Shown here piece by piece: positions 1 through 8,503 of a stretch of DNA of 41,128 nt (position 1 is the stretch's first letter; each line of letters begins with the position of its first letter). Below the pieces are notes generated by a model, which saw only the letters and a list, made by a program, of their open reading frames with translations, ran no database searches and had not been told where the DNA came from. Position numbers and translations under genes: made by a program. Source of the DNA: Methanoculleus chikugoensis (GTDB taxonomy: Archaea > Halobacteriota > Methanomicrobia > Methanomicrobiales > Methanoculleaceae); the NCBI RefSeq assembly GCF_900095385.1, contig NZ_FMID01000009.1, positions 1-41,128 of the forward strand, written 5' to 3'.

Positions 1-1
1 G

Positions 2-379
2 GCCGGGATCATCACGAACGAACCGGAGAAGAGGGTCTTCGGGGTCGCGACCAGCAGCGGCGTGCTGCAGCGCGTCGAAGAGAAGACGATCATCCTCCCG
101 ATGGGAAGCATATCCGGCGTCGCGGCAAGCCTCCTCACGGAGTGCAAGACGCGGGGCATCCCGGGGATAGGGCTCCTCGGCGAGACGGTGAACACCCCCG
201 ACCCGCGGTCGTCCGCGGCCACGATCGAGGTCTTGAACCAGATCTACGGCCTCAACCTGGACATCCAGCCGCTGCTCGAACAGGCGGTGGAGATCGAGGC
301 TGCAATGTCCCAGATAGCCGAACAGGTGCAGAAGACCGAGGCCACGCCCCGGAGAGAACAACTGCCGATGTACGGGTGA
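2..379 (+). CDS. PAC2-like (proteasome assembly chaperone family) protein, 3' part
   Basis: The frame is open from base 2, so the gene begins upstream of the window; about 125 C-terminal residues are visible. The run with LPMGSISGVAASLL, then GIPGIGLLGETVNTPDPRSSAATIEVLNQIYGL, fits the C-terminal half of archaeal PAC2-type proteins (COG2047), which resemble proteasome assembly chaperones and are usually soluble. The tail is helical and charged (EQAVEIEAAMSQIAEQV). The stop is 6 nt before the next start, so it is probably cotranscribed with the DUF473 gene. The family assignment is from recognition; the biochemical role of archaeal members is not established. Confidence 0.75.
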   Translation, partial: AGIITNEPEKRVFGVATSSGVLQRVEEKTIILPMGSISGVAASLLTECKTRGIPGIGLLGETVNTPDPRSSAATIEVLNQIYGLNLDIQPLLEQAVEIEAAMSQIAEQVQKTEATPRREQLPMYG

Positions 380-385
380 GGAATC

Positions 386-775
386 ATGAAGTACGCAGCG
401 TTAACCGGAATCTCGCCGTCGGTCATTGCCGAACTCAAGAGCGGCAAGGCCCGCACCCTCGAGCTGAACAGCGCCCACAACATCATCACGCTGACCGAGA
501 CTGCCCCCGGCGAGTGCATCTTCATGACGTCGGTCAACGAGGAAGACCTCTCACCCGGCGATCCGGGGATCATGGTCGATCTCCTCGCCCTCAGCATCGG
601 CATGAGACGGATCGAGGTCGCCAACTCGTTCTTCTACGAGGAGCGGGAGCGGATGTCCGCCCGGATCAAGGTCCAGTTCCGTGGGATGACCCTCGCCCGC
701 GACGTGGAAGGGCGGAAGTGGGGAGACCCGACCAAGGTCGAGATCGTCCGGTCGGCATGTTACCGGGCCGGATGA
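386..775 (+). CDS. DUF473 family protein
   Basis: A 129-residue soluble protein of a family found almost only in methanogens and relatives. The start LTGISPSVIAEL and the LNSAHNIITLTE segment are typical of DUF473. No catalytic motif or membrane segment is visible. The ATG is preceded by a good Shine-Dalgarno site (GGTGAGG, 374-380) that overlaps the stop of the upstream PAC2-like gene, supporting an operon and fixing this start. Function unknown. Confidence 0.8.
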   Translation: MKYAALTGISPSVIAELKSGKARTLELNSAHNIITLTETAPGECIFMTSVNEEDLSPGDPGIMVDLLALSIGMRRIEVANSFFYEERERMSARIKVQFRGMTLARDVEGRKWGDPTKVEIVRSACYRAG

Positions 776-813
776 TACCTCCCCTTTTTACCCGTCTCCC
801 GACCCTCAAAGGG

Positions 814-820
814 TTAATAT
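814..820 (+). promoter_or_regulatory. TATA box for tRNA-Arg
   Basis: TTAATAT lies 35-41 nt upstream of the mature tRNA 5' end, in an AT-rich island within GC-rich DNA. The position fits an archaeal TFB/TBP promoter with a short 5' leader removed by RNase P. Confidence 0.5.
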
Positions 821-854
821 CCCCACGCGACCAAAATGTATGGGAATACCACAG

Positions 855-929
855 GGGTCTGTGGCTTAGCCAGGACATAGCGCCGGGCTTCTAACCCGGA
901 TGCCGGGGGTTCGAATCCCCCCAGGCCCG
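855..929 (+). tRNA. tRNA-Arg (anticodon UCU)
   Basis: A complete cloverleaf. The acceptor stem GGGTCTG pairs with CAGGCCC (one G-T pair), with discriminator G at 929. The anticodon stem CCGGG/CCCGG encloses CTTCTAA with anticodon TCT, which reads AGA. The T arm has GGGGG-TTCGAAT-CCCCC. CCA is not encoded and must be added after transcription. A T-run (933-937) follows and may terminate transcription. Confidence 0.95.
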
Positions 930-961
930 TCGATTTTTGAAGTTCAGTCACGAGTAACAGG

Positions 962-1249
962 TATGGCCAGCCCCATCCCTCGTTCTCGGGCATAGAGAGC
1001 CGGGGGGACTTCGGCACCTCCTCCGAGTCGGGGATGAGAGAGACTCGGCATCGCCCGACCGGATGCCCCGTCGGTGCCATCGATCCCGGGGACAGCGCCC
1101 TGATCGACACGACAACGTGCATCACCTGCTGTGCGTGCACCAAAACCTGCCCGCAACACGCCGGATCGATGAAACCCGGGCCGAAAGACGCATCACTGCG
1201 CCTTCATACGCTGTAAAGCAATCGGAAGGAGCCGGAATACTTCCTGTAA
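962..1249 (+). pseudogene. remnant of a 4Fe-4S ferredoxin-type protein
   Basis: The open frame carries CPVGAID, then an intact cluster motif CITCCACTKTCP (CxxCxxCxxxCP) and KPGPKDASLRLHTL, as at the C terminus of dicluster ferredoxin domain proteins. The first cluster is lost apart from its last Cys (in CPVGAI), and no plausible start or N-terminal domain is present. A TAA at 1214-1216 interrupts the frame. The same frame then continues with SNRKEPEYFL and a second stop at 1247-1249, which looks like the original C terminus. This indicates 5' deletion plus a nonsense mutation. A short expressed ferredoxin from an internal start (about 1034) is possible but unlikely. Confidence 0.65.
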
Positions 1250-1285
1250 CGGGTAGATTCCTGCCGGTAATCGGGAGATATTTCA

Positions 1286-2152
1286 GTGATACAGACCGAG
1301 ATTATACGCATGGAGCACCGTTCGTTCTACGCAGTCCGCCCTCTCCTCCCCGTCTATCCGGAACCGGAGGACATACCGCCTGAACAGAAGCGCTGGATCC
1401 TGGTCAGGGAGAGTTCCGTGCTCTTCGCGAGCAAACCGGCACCCGGCACCGTCCTCATGCCGGACCCGCTCCCCGCCGGTCTCGCGTGCGGTGCGCCGGC
1501 GTACCTCGGCACCCGCGGCGACGTCGTCTACTACGCTGCCGAGGTCGCTGCCGGTACCGCGCCGCCGGCCGGCTGGCAGCCGTCGCCGGTCAGGGAACTC
1601 CGCGGAACGGTTCCGGACGACGACCTTGCCGTTGCCTCCTATGCCGTGCGGATCCTCGACTTCGACCGGTCGACCGCCTTCTGCGGCAGGTGCGGCGCTA
1701 AGACCCGCCCGGTCACGACCGAGCGGGCACGGATCTGCACGGCCTGCAACCGGATCGTTTACCCCCGGATCTCCCCCGCCATCATCGTGCTGATCAAGAA
1801 GGGGGAGGAGGTCCTGCTCGCCCGTTCCCCCCGCTTCCCGTCAGGGCTCTTCTCGGTCATCGCCGGCTTCAACGAGCCCGGTGAGAACCTCGAACAGACC
1901 GTCCACCGCGAAGTCGGCGAGGAGGTCGGCATTGCAGTGCGAAACCTCCGGTACTTCGGGAGCGAGCCCTGGCCGTTTCCCGATTCGCTCATGATCGGCT
2001 TCGTCGCGGACTACGCCGGAGGGGAGATCCGGGTCGACAACCAGGAGATCGAGGCCGCCGGCTGGTTCACCCGCGACGCCCTGCCCGCTGTCCCAACGGG
2101 AGCGAGCATATCGCGGGCGCTGATCGAGGCCTGGATCCGGCGGGAGATCTAA
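1286..2152 (+). CDS. nudC: NAD(H) pyrophosphatase / NudC-type Nudix hydrolase
   Basis: The 288-residue protein has the NudC layout: an N-terminal domain, a four-Cys zinc ribbon (CGRCG near residue 133 and CTAC about 18 residues later), then the Nudix domain. The Nudix box GFNEPGENLEQTVHREVGEE matches GX5EX7REUXEEXGU exactly, and it is followed by SEPWPFPDS, the NudC signature. The family hydrolyses NADH/NAD to NMN plus AMP and in some organisms removes NAD caps from RNA. The GTG start at 1286 has a GGGAGA site 7 nt upstream; an in-frame ATG at 1310 is the alternative. Cytosolic, apparently single-gene unit. The family is certain; the physiological substrate here is inferred. Confidence 0.9.
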   Translation: MIQTEIIRMEHRSFYAVRPLLPVYPEPEDIPPEQKRWILVRESSVLFASKPAPGTVLMPDPLPAGLACGAPAYLGTRGDVVYYAAEVAAGTAPPAGWQPSPVRELRGTVPDDDLAVASYAVRILDFDRSTAFCGRCGAKTRPVTTERARICTACNRIVYPRISPAIIVLIKKGEEVLLARSPRFPSGLFSVIAGFNEPGENLEQTVHREVGEEVGIAVRNLRYFGSEPWPFPDSLMIGFVADYAGGEIRVDNQEIEAAGWFTRDALPAVPTGASISRALIEAWIRREI

Positions 2153-2257
2153 GAAGTACACCCGTCGGGTTCGTCCGGTCATGGTTCTCACCCGGATTCG
2201 CTTCAACGGAGAGTATGAACTACGGGGTTGATGACGGCAGACGGCTCACTACATCTC

Positions 2258-2560
2258 ATGCAGCACGAAACGGTCAGACTGACCGGAAGAGAGGCCGACG
2301 GCTACGTCATACCCCTCGGCCCGGTGAACCTTGTCGCGGTGGTGACCGATGCGGGGATGGTCGGTTGCGGCGCGTTCGACGTCGATGCGCTGGAAAAATT
2401 CGGCTACCCCGCAGCGCGCGTCAAGCCCGCAGGAGGCGCATCCTCGATCGAGACGGTCGATGACCTCCTCCGCGGCGAGATCAAGGGGGCGAACAGGCAT
2501 GCAGGGGAGCGCGGCGTCGCCGTCGGCATGACCGGGCGCGAGGCGCTCGACCGGCTTTAG
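2258..2560 (+). CDS. DUF1805 (YunC-like) protein
   Basis: About 100 residues. The pattern LVAVVTDAGMVGCGAFDVDALEKF, then TVDDLLRGEIKGAN and GMTGREALDRL, matches DUF1805 proteins such as Bacillus YunC in order and length. No enzymatic residues are known for the family. ATG 2258 gives the usual family N terminus but has no clear Shine-Dalgarno site. An in-frame ATG at 2231 (or TTG 2228), preceded by GGGG, would add about 9 residues. Small, soluble, function unknown; the next gene lies about 110 nt further on. Confidence 0.72.
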   Translation: MQHETVRLTGREADGYVIPLGPVNLVAVVTDAGMVGCGAFDVDALEKFGYPAARVKPAGGASSIETVDDLLRGEIKGANRHAGERGVAVGMTGREALDRL

Positions 2561-2642
2561 AACGCCCGGCCTGCCCCGTTATAAAAACAAACCTCCCTCC
2601 TCCTCGACCATCCTCTCTCCGCCCCGCTCCACCCATAGTTTC

Positions 2643-2650
2643 AAATATAA
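2643..2650 (+). promoter_or_regulatory. TATA box, leaderless promoter
   Basis: AAATATAA lies 22-29 nt upstream of the GTG at 2672. With normal archaeal spacing the transcript would begin at or next to the start codon, which explains the missing Shine-Dalgarno site and supports 2672 as the true start. Confidence 0.5.
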
Positions 2651-2671
2651 GGTGATGCACAATGGCTGCTC

Positions 2672-3187
2672 GTGAAGCGGGGCTCCATCTCCACCGGGAC
2701 GGCGACGATCTTCGCCGTCGTCATCGCCGCAGTGATGATGACCGCCGTAGCCGCTGTTCTTCTCCCGCCCGGCGAGACGGCGGGGATCACGGTCCCGGGG
2801 CGCTCCTCCGCCTCCCCGGTGGAGGCCGTCGCCGGTTACAACGGGACATCGGTGATACGGATTGCTGCGGATGCCGTCAACCTCACGGAGTGCCGGGTCT
2901 ACCTCACCGACCCGGGAGGAGTGCTCCATAATGTGGAGACCGCAGTCCTCACGAACACGACCCCCGCTGACGGCCGGGCCGCATACATCTTCTACCTCCC
3001 CGTCGACGGCCGCTCCGGCTACTGGATCACCGACGAGCCCGACCTCGTCTTTACGGACACCTACCACTCCGGCATCCGGTCGTTCTCACCCGGCGGCGAC
3101 TGGCGGGTCGTCGTCTACGACCAGTTGCTCAAGAAAAACAGGGTCGACCGGGTCGTCCTGATCAGCGGACCTTCGTCCCCGGTTTGA
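2672..3187 (+). CDS. membrane-anchored exported protein, possibly pilin-like
   Basis: A 171-residue protein with a short basic N terminus (MKRGS) and one hydrophobic helix at about residues 10-32, followed by an extracytoplasmic domain rich in beta-forming and polar residues. The layout resembles archaeal type IV pilin-like or other N-terminally anchored surface proteins, but I see no clear class III signal peptide, so the pilin idea is tentative. The GTG start is supported by a TATA box at leaderless distance. The last 26 bases overlap the 3' end of metG on the opposite strand. Confidence 0.65.
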   Translation: MKRGSISTGTATIFAVVIAAVMMTAVAAVLLPPGETAGITVPGRSSASPVEAVAGYNGTSVIRIAADAVNLTECRVYLTDPGGVLHNVETAVLTNTTPADGRAAYIFYLPVDGRSGYWITDEPDLVFTDTYHSGIRSFSPGGDWRVVVYDQLLKKNRVDRVVLISGPSSPV

Positions 3188-5156
3188 CCGGGCGAAGGGG
3201 GACGAGGAGGGAGGCCTCGTCGCCGGCGGCGAGGATCATCCCCCGGCTCTCGACGCCGAAGATCTTTGCGGGAGCCAGGTTCGCGATCAGCGCCACGTCC
3301 CTGCCCACCAGTTCGTCGGGTGCATAGAACTGCGCGATCCCGCTGACCACCTGGCGCTTCTCGCTTCCAAGGTCGACGACGAGTTTGTAGAGCTTCTTCG
3401 AGCCCTTGATCGGTTCGGCCGAGACGACCTTTGCTATCCGGATATCGAGGTTTCCGAACTCATCGATCGAGACGGTGGGCATCTTCGGTTCGGCGGCCGC
3501 CTTTGCCTTCTCGACCTGCGCATTGAGGGTCGCCTCGAGGGCAGCGACCTGCTCCTTCTCGATCTTCGTAAAGAGGGGGGCGGGTTTTGGAAGCGGGCGG
3601 GCGCCGATCGGCACCGTGGCCTCCGCGATCGGATGATCGGCAACCTCGTCCTCGTAGCCGAGCATCGTCCATGCCCGCTGCATCGCATCGGGCATCAGGG
3701 GCTGGAAAACCAGGACGAGCGCCTTCACGATCTGGAGGCAGTCGGCGATCACCTGCTGTGCCGCCGCCCGGTCCTCCTTGATCAGTTTCCAGGGGGCGTT
3801 GTTCTGGATGTAGCCGTTCCCGTACGACGCGAGCGCCATCATCGTATCGACGGCGTTCTTGAAGTCGTAGTCCCGCATCAGACCGTCGATTCCGGCGAGC
3901 GACCGCTCGATCTCCTCGATCACCTCCGGCCGGGGAGCGAGATCGGGAACGCCGGCAAACTCCTTCTCGGCGAAGTACATCGTCCGGTAGATGAAGTTCC
4001 CGAGCGTCCCGACGATCTCGTTGTTCACCCGCTCGGCGTAGACCTTCCAGGAGAAGTCGAGCTCCTTCGTGTGGTTCGTGTAGGAGAGGAGGTAGTAGCG
4101 GAGGTAGTCCGCCGGGAGGCCCACATCGAGGTAGTCATCGTTCGTCCAGACGACGTAACCGCGGGACTTCGAGAACTTCCGCCCCTCGATCGTGACCATG
4201 CCGCTCGCGACCACCGCGTGCGGAAGGCCGTAGCCTGCCCCTTTGAGGAGCGCCGGCCAGAAGATGCAGTGGTGGTAGACGATGTCCCCGCCGATGAAGT
4301 GCGTGACCCGTGTGTCGTCGCCGCACCAGTAGTCCTTCCAGTCGGTTCCCGCCTTCTGTGCCCACTCCTTCGTGAACGATATGTAGCCGATCGGCGCGTC
4401 GACCCAGACGTAGACGACGAGGTCGTCACGTCCGGGGAACTTGACGCCCCAGTCGAGCGTCCGGGTGATGCACCAGTCGTGCAGGAGCTCCTTCACCCAC
4501 CCGAGGGCGTAGTTCCGGGCGGTGGACGTGCCTTTGAGGTTCGGGAGGTAGTCGAGGAGGAAGTCGCGGAAGGCCGAGAGTCTGAAGAAGTAATGCTCCT
4601 GCTCCCGGTACTCCGCTTTAGCGCCGCAGATCTTGCAGATCGCGTCCTTGATCTCGCCGGGCTCCAGGTGCTGCCCGCACCCCTGGTCGCACTCGTCGCC
4701 CCGGGCAACCGCCCCGCAGTGCGGGCAGATCCCCTCCACGTAGCGGTCGGGGAGGAACCGCTCGCACTGCGGGCAGTAACTCTGGCTGACGGTCTCTGCG
4801 TAGACGTAGCCGTTCTCGATGAGCCGTTCGACGATCGAGCGGGTGGTCTCGTGGTTCATGGCATCGTCGGTCATCCCGAACCGGTCGAAGACGACCTCCA
4901 TCCGGCGGAACGTCTCGTAGAAGTGCTCGTGATACCGCTCCGAGAGGGCGCGGGGCGTCGAGCCCTCCTGCTCGGCGCTGATCACGATCGGCGTTCCGTG
5001 GTTATCGGAACCGCATATAAAGACGATCTCCTCCCCGGACCGGCGCATATATCGGACATAAAAATCCGCCGGCACGTAGGTCCGCAGGTGCCCGATATGG
5101 CAGGGACCGTTCGTGTACGGGAGCCCGCACGTTACCAGCAACGGCTTACCACTCAT
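3162..5156 (-). CDS. metG: methionyl-tRNA synthetase
   Basis: Charges tRNA-Met in the cytosol. The 664-residue protein has the class I HIGH motif at residues 20-23 and KFSKS (KMSKS loop) at 327-331. Paired CxxC zinc knuckles (CPQC, CPHC, CDQGC, CKIC) lie at about residues 127-180. The anticodon-binding helical domain follows, then a C-terminal OB-fold tRNA-binding domain from about residue 560 (IDEFGNLDIRIAKVVSAEP and VVSGIAQFY). In many archaea this last domain is a separate polypeptide; here it is fused. The gene is convergent with the upstream membrane protein (26-bp overlap) and divergent from the gene at 5199, with 42 nt between starts. Confidence 0.97.
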   Translation of the reverse strand: MSGKPLLVTCGLPYTNGPCHIGHLRTYVPADFYVRYMRRSGEEIVFICGSDNHGTPIVISAEQEGSTPRALSERYHEHFYETFRRMEVVFDRFGMTDDAMNHETTRSIVERLIENGYVYAETVSQSYCPQCERFLPDRYVEGICPHCGAVARGDECDQGCGQHLEPGEIKDAICKICGAKAEYREQEHYFFRLSAFRDFLLDYLPNLKGTSTARNYALGWVKELLHDWCITRTLDWGVKFPGRDDLVVYVWVDAPIGYISFTKEWAQKAGTDWKDYWCGDDTRVTHFIGGDIVYHHCIFWPALLKGAGYGLPHAVVASGMVTIEGRKFSKSRGYVVWTNDDYLDVGLPADYLRYYLLSYTNHTKELDFSWKVYAERVNNEIVGTLGNFIYRTMYFAEKEFAGVPDLAPRPEVIEEIERSLAGIDGLMRDYDFKNAVDTMMALASYGNGYIQNNAPWKLIKEDRAAAQQVIADCLQIVKALVLVFQPLMPDAMQRAWTMLGYEDEVADHPIAEATVPIGARPLPKPAPLFTKIEKEQVAALEATLNAQVEKAKAAAEPKMPTVSIDEFGNLDIRIAKVVSAEPIKGSKKLYKLVVDLGSEKRQVVSGIAQFYAPDELVGRDVALIANLAPAKIFGVESRGMILAAGDEASLLVPLRPVKPGTKVR

Positions 5157-5198
5157 CCTTATCTACTCTGGTTGCGATGCTAATAAAGATACCAGCGC

Positions 5199-5984
5199 AT
5201 GGCACGACAGATTAGAATCCCGGTGAGGTCGTTCGGTTCCGAGGTCGGAACACCCGCGGTTCCAGAGCTCGCGGAGTGGCTGAAGGGGAAGAGAGGGGTG
5301 GAAGCGGATCTTACCACCTACCGGCTCGAGCGATCGCTCGACGGACAGGAAGGGGTGGCGGTTCCCGCCGCCGGCGGCGTCTTCTACGGCGAGCGGTTGA
5401 GCGGGGCATTCCTCGGCATGGAGGACGGGGTTCTCGTCGGCGAGCCGGGGATCGACCCGGCAGCCGTGGCCGACGACGCCCGGTTTGTCAGGGCAAGACG
5501 CAAAGATGCATGGTTCTCCCTCCCCGCTCCCCACATGCTCGGGTTCCGCGACGCCGGTATCGGGGACGAGGAGGAGTTCTCCGAGACGATAGCGGACCTG
5601 TACGCCCGTCTTGCGCGTGAGATGCGCGATCAGGGTGCGCAGGGTCACGTTCTCGTCGCAGATGAGGCGGATGCGATCGAACTCGAGGTGCTCGCGGGCA
5701 GAAAAATTCTCTTCTTCCCGAGAAACCCGGGATCCTTCGACCTGGAACTGCTGCTCGAATACCAGAGCGCTCTCGTCCTCCCGGCGGCCCATCTCGACCG
5801 GGCGCCGGACCTGATGGAGCGGTTCCGCGTCAAAAAACTGATCCTGCTCGACGCGGAGGGGAAGGACCTCGCGGCCGCCACCGTATTCGCCGACCCGGAT
5901 ATGCTCGAGGCGGGCGGCTACTGCGAGGAGTCCTGTCCGGACTACTGGAAAAATCTGGTCGACCGGGCGTTCATTCCTCGATAG
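5199..5984 (+). CDS. conserved hypothetical protein
   Basis: A 261-residue, acidic, apparently soluble protein with no signal peptide or membrane helix. I do not recognise a characterised family. Its composition and codon use match the neighbouring housekeeping genes, so it is likely a resident methanogen gene. A C-terminal CEESCPDYW motif with two cysteines is the only potential metal-binding or redox feature. The first ATG (MARQIRIPVRSFG) is used. It diverges from metG and its 3' end overlaps the DHH phosphoesterase gene by 14 bp. Confidence 0.7.
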   Translation: MARQIRIPVRSFGSEVGTPAVPELAEWLKGKRGVEADLTTYRLERSLDGQEGVAVPAAGGVFYGERLSGAFLGMEDGVLVGEPGIDPAAVADDARFVRARRKDAWFSLPAPHMLGFRDAGIGDEEEFSETIADLYARLAREMRDQGAQGHVLVADEADAIELEVLAGRKILFFPRNPGSFDLELLLEYQSALVLPAAHLDRAPDLMERFRVKKLILLDAEGKDLAAATVFADPDMLEAGGYCEESCPDYWKNLVDRAFIPR

Positions 5985-6945
5985 ACTCCGCTTTCTCTGC
6001 AAGGCGGCGGTAGTGGCGGTTCCGCTTGATGAGCCAGAAGAGGAGCCGGTCGAGAAGGGTGAAGGAGAACGTCCCCCCGGCCGCGTGGGGATGGCCGCCG
6101 CCGGAGAACTCCCGGGCGATGATGTGGCCGACGGGGGGGACGGAACGGATGGAGATGCGGCCGTTCGAAGAGACGATCACCTCGATATCGGTCTTGAGTT
6201 CGTCACGGATGGCGTGAGCGGTCTCGCTCGGGTAGCCGTAGAGGGGCGCGAACGCGATCCGGTAGCGACCGTCCTCGATGATCGTGGTGTGCCGGATGCT
6301 CTTTTTGATGTCGCGCTCCATCTCGCGGACGATCTCGTTATACTCGCTCTCGACCTTCGCGTCGACGATCGTGCCCCGGACGAGGTTGTCGCGGACGTAC
6401 TCACGCCAACCCTTCCGCATCACCACCTGGCCGAGCATCTTCGACCGGGGATCCTGGTGTTTCCAGAGATCGTAGTCGCAGACGACCCGCGCGATCTCTT
6501 CGGCCACCGCATCGCCGGGGGCGAGGTCGCGTGCGACGATCCCGGTCGCGCAGGTGGAAACGTCGACGTGGAGGAGGCTCGTCTTCGCATCAACGGCGCG
6601 GATCTCCTCGTCCTTCCAGCGGTGATGGTCGCGCCACTCAATCCGCCACCCGTTGGAGCGCGCTTTTGCGAGCCGCTGCTCGACGCCCTGCTGGTAGCCG
6701 AGATCCGATATGCTGAGGAGGTCGCCCCGGCCGGGAGAGCCGGCGACGGCGTCGAAAAGGGAGAGAAACTTGCCGACCGAAGACCAGACGGTAAAGACGT
6801 CTCCGTATTTCCGGCGGTGAACGGCATCGCTCCCGACGGCGTCGAGGTCGTTGTGCGTGAGGTGCACGACGTGCTCCGTCCTCCCGGAGAGCGCCTGCAT
6901 CAGGTTCGTGTCCCGGGTGTTCGGCTTTCGATCGCTTCCAGCCAT
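5971..6945 (-). CDS. DHH-family phosphoesterase
   Basis: A 324-residue protein of the DHH/DHHA1 superfamily, which contains RecJ-like nucleases, nanoRNases and cyclic-dinucleotide phosphodiesterases. Metal-binding motifs are visible: THNDLDAVGSDA near residue 30, SDLG near residue 100 and DHHRW near residue 125. The C-terminal DHHA1 signature GGGHPHAAGGTF lies near residue 285. No membrane segments. The ATG at 6945 has only a weak Shine-Dalgarno site, but a TATA-like TGTTTATCAC about 30 nt upstream suggests a leaderless message. A second in-frame ATG lies 15 codons in. The exact substrate cannot be read from sequence. Confidence 0.88.
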   Translation of the reverse strand: MAGSDRKPNTRDTNLMQALSGRTEHVVHLTHNDLDAVGSDAVHRRKYGDVFTVWSSVGKFLSLFDAVAGSPGRGDLLSISDLGYQQGVEQRLAKARSNGWRIEWRDHHRWKDEEIRAVDAKTSLLHVDVSTCATGIVARDLAPGDAVAEEIARVVCDYDLWKHQDPRSKMLGQVVMRKGWREYVRDNLVRGTIVDAKVESEYNEIVREMERDIKKSIRHTTIIEDGRYRIAFAPLYGYPSETAHAIRDELKTDIEVIVSSNGRISIRSVPPVGHIIAREFSGGGHPHAAGGTFSFTLLDRLLFWLIKRNRHYRRLAEKAESIEE

Positions 6946-7044
6946 TGTTCTCTATATCGGTGTACACCGTGATAAACAGGCGGTTATGGGTCAGTTCGCG
7001 CTCCCCCATCCTGGTGCCGGCGGGTAACCGTCCGGGGAACACAG

Positions 7045-7053
7045 TATTTATTA
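7045..7053 (+). promoter_or_regulatory. TATA box for tRNA-Phe
   Basis: TATTTATTA lies 30-38 nt before the mature tRNA-Phe 5' end, the expected position for an archaeal tRNA promoter with a very short leader. Confidence 0.6.
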
Positions 7054-7082
7054 GGAACAACCGATAACATTGTAGGGCAGAA

Positions 7083-7156
7083 GCCCCTGTAGCTCAGACT
7101 GGGAGAGCGCCAGACTGAAGATCTGGTTGTCCCCGGTTCAAATCCGGGCGGGGGCA
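7083..7156 (+). tRNA. tRNA-Phe (anticodon GAA)
   Basis: A complete cloverleaf. The acceptor GCCCCTG pairs with CGGGGGC (one G-T pair), with discriminator A at 7156. The anticodon stem CCAGA/TCTGG holds CTGAAGA with anticodon GAA. The T arm is CCCGG-TTCAAAT-CCGGG. No CCA is encoded. T-runs at 7168-7171 and 7178-7182 probably terminate transcription. The AT-rich DUF5677 gene lies downstream, but I found no direct repeat of the tRNA 3' end that would mark an attachment site. Confidence 0.95.
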
Positions 7157-7486
7157 CTTCGAGCAACTTTTCTGACGTTTTTGTTCAAAAACTCGGTGCG
7201 GCCAGCCTAAGAACATTCAGGGATTACAGAAGCGCATTACCCGGAATGCTCTTATGCGCGCGCTGATGATTGGGTAATGTCCGACCAGAACGCAGATCCG
7301 GCTTCCCATGGGCTATCGCGCCTCGGGGGAGGGACCGGGAGGGGGTGCCCCCCTCCCGGCAGAGGCTTTCGGGATGACCTCAATATAACCCCACGCAAAA
7401 GGTTGATTCCCTTCACATGCGCGTCGTTGGGCCTTCGAAAAGGGCTAGCACTGTTACGCATAAACCTCTGATTGCATATAACTCTG
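7157..7486. other. gene-poor interval after tRNA-Phe
   Basis: This 330-nt stretch holds the tRNA terminator T-runs and a strong GC palindrome (7335-7359). A less GC-rich tail leads into the convergent DUF5677 gene. Short open frames here have no recognisable product and no ribosome-binding context. Confidence 0.6.
7335..7359. repeat. GC-rich perfect palindrome
   Basis: The 11-bp arm CCGGGAGGGGG (7335-7345) and its exact complement (7349-7359) flank a 3-nt loop. There is no T-run after it, so it is not an obvious intrinsic terminator. A closely similar palindrome ends the window (41103-41128), suggesting a dispersed palindromic repeat. Confidence 0.7.
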
Positions 7487-8503
7487 CTAACGCGTAATTG
7501 CAAAATCATCAAATTCATCTACAATATCCAAGTCTCCATTGATTTCAGCCTGTTTGACGAAATTATCAGTGATATCCTTTACCCAGTAAACGAAACTCTC
7601 TCCAATTGCTCTCCATTTGGTGATATCGTACTGCATGAAGTATAGGCCCGATAACACCGCAAAAACCCTAACTGTTAAAATAGCGGGACCTGCCAAGCCC
7701 CAATGACTCGGACCGTCGTAGAGTCCAGCATCGTTTTCTCTGACGCCTACACCGTTGAATATACCAAACGGAGATGCATGGACCATTTTATGTGATAATG
7801 AATACTCCTCATAGGCTACAAAATCATGTGCAATTTCAACCTCTTTCCTAAGATCTGAGAACTGAACCGATTTCAAATTTTTGAAGCACGCTGCGGTTTT
7901 CGCCCATTCGTATTTTTCCTTAGCATTGTTACATGAATACAGGTAGGCCTTTGCTGTTTCCTCTCCACATTTCATGAGGAACTCGGACACAACCAGCAAT
8001 TCAAACAGCGAACGCCAACGAGCAAATGCACCGTTAGCAAATCCGTTTTTAAGGAGGCAGAATATTTCAGCGTAGATCTGGCACGCCCTTGCGTAGTTAG
8101 CCATTAACGAATAGTGGAGGAAATTGGTTTCCTTTTTCACTTCATCAGAAAGGATACTTCTAAGGTCATTTTGGTACTCGTTATTGAGGAAAACCGCATG
8201 TACGTGAAGGGCATCGCATGCAACGAAGCAATCACCCCATTTTTCTATATTCGCACGAAAAAATTGGGCATCTGCAGCGCATTTGAGGTCATGAAGTTTA
8301 AGGAAATTCTTCTTGTACCCCTCATATTTTTGTTCTGCAATTTCAATCTCTCTTTCCTCAAGGAGGACATCAACCAACTCCCCGCTTGCTAATATCTCTA
8401 TAGACTCTTCTCTAGAGTAACCACGAGACAGGAGTTTGCGAAAAATAGTTTGGAGATCATCATCGGCGCAATCGATCCAAAACTCCCTGTCAACTGGGTC
8501 CAT
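7487..8503 (-). CDS. DUF5677-type protein, probably horizontally acquired
   Basis: A 338-residue protein. The central segment NGFANGAFARWRSLFELLVVSEFL fits the conserved core of DUF5677, a family of unknown function found sporadically in bacteria and archaea. The N-terminal third is acidic and helical; no signal peptide. Base composition is strikingly AT-rich compared with neighbours, with codons such as AAA, TTT and ATA that are rare in the rest of the window, which points to recent transfer. The ATG at 8503 has an AT-rich TATA-like element (8519-8528) at leaderless distance. Any defence role would be speculation from its sporadic distribution. Confidence 0.7.
   Translation of the reverse strand: MDPVDREFWIDCADDDLQTIFRKLLSRGYSREESIEILASGELVDVLLEEREIEIAEQKYEGYKKNFLKLHDLKCAADAQFFRANIEKWGDCFVACDALHVHAVFLNNEYQNDLRSILSDEVKKETNFLHYSLMANYARACQIYAEIFCLLKNGFANGAFARWRSLFELLVVSEFLMKCGEETAKAYLYSCNNAKEKYEWAKTAACFKNLKSVQFSDLRKEVEIAHDFVAYEEYSLSHKMVHASPFGIFNGVGVRENDAGLYDGPSHWGLAGPAILTVRVFAVLSGLYFMQYDITKWRAIGESFVYWVKDITDNFVKQAEINGDLDIVDEFDDFAITR

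Noticed and set aside
3633-5183. 516-codon plus-strand open frame opposite metG
   Set aside because: Arg/Val/Asp/Pro-rich shadow of metG caused by high third-position GC; no domain, and metG has all its catalytic motifs.
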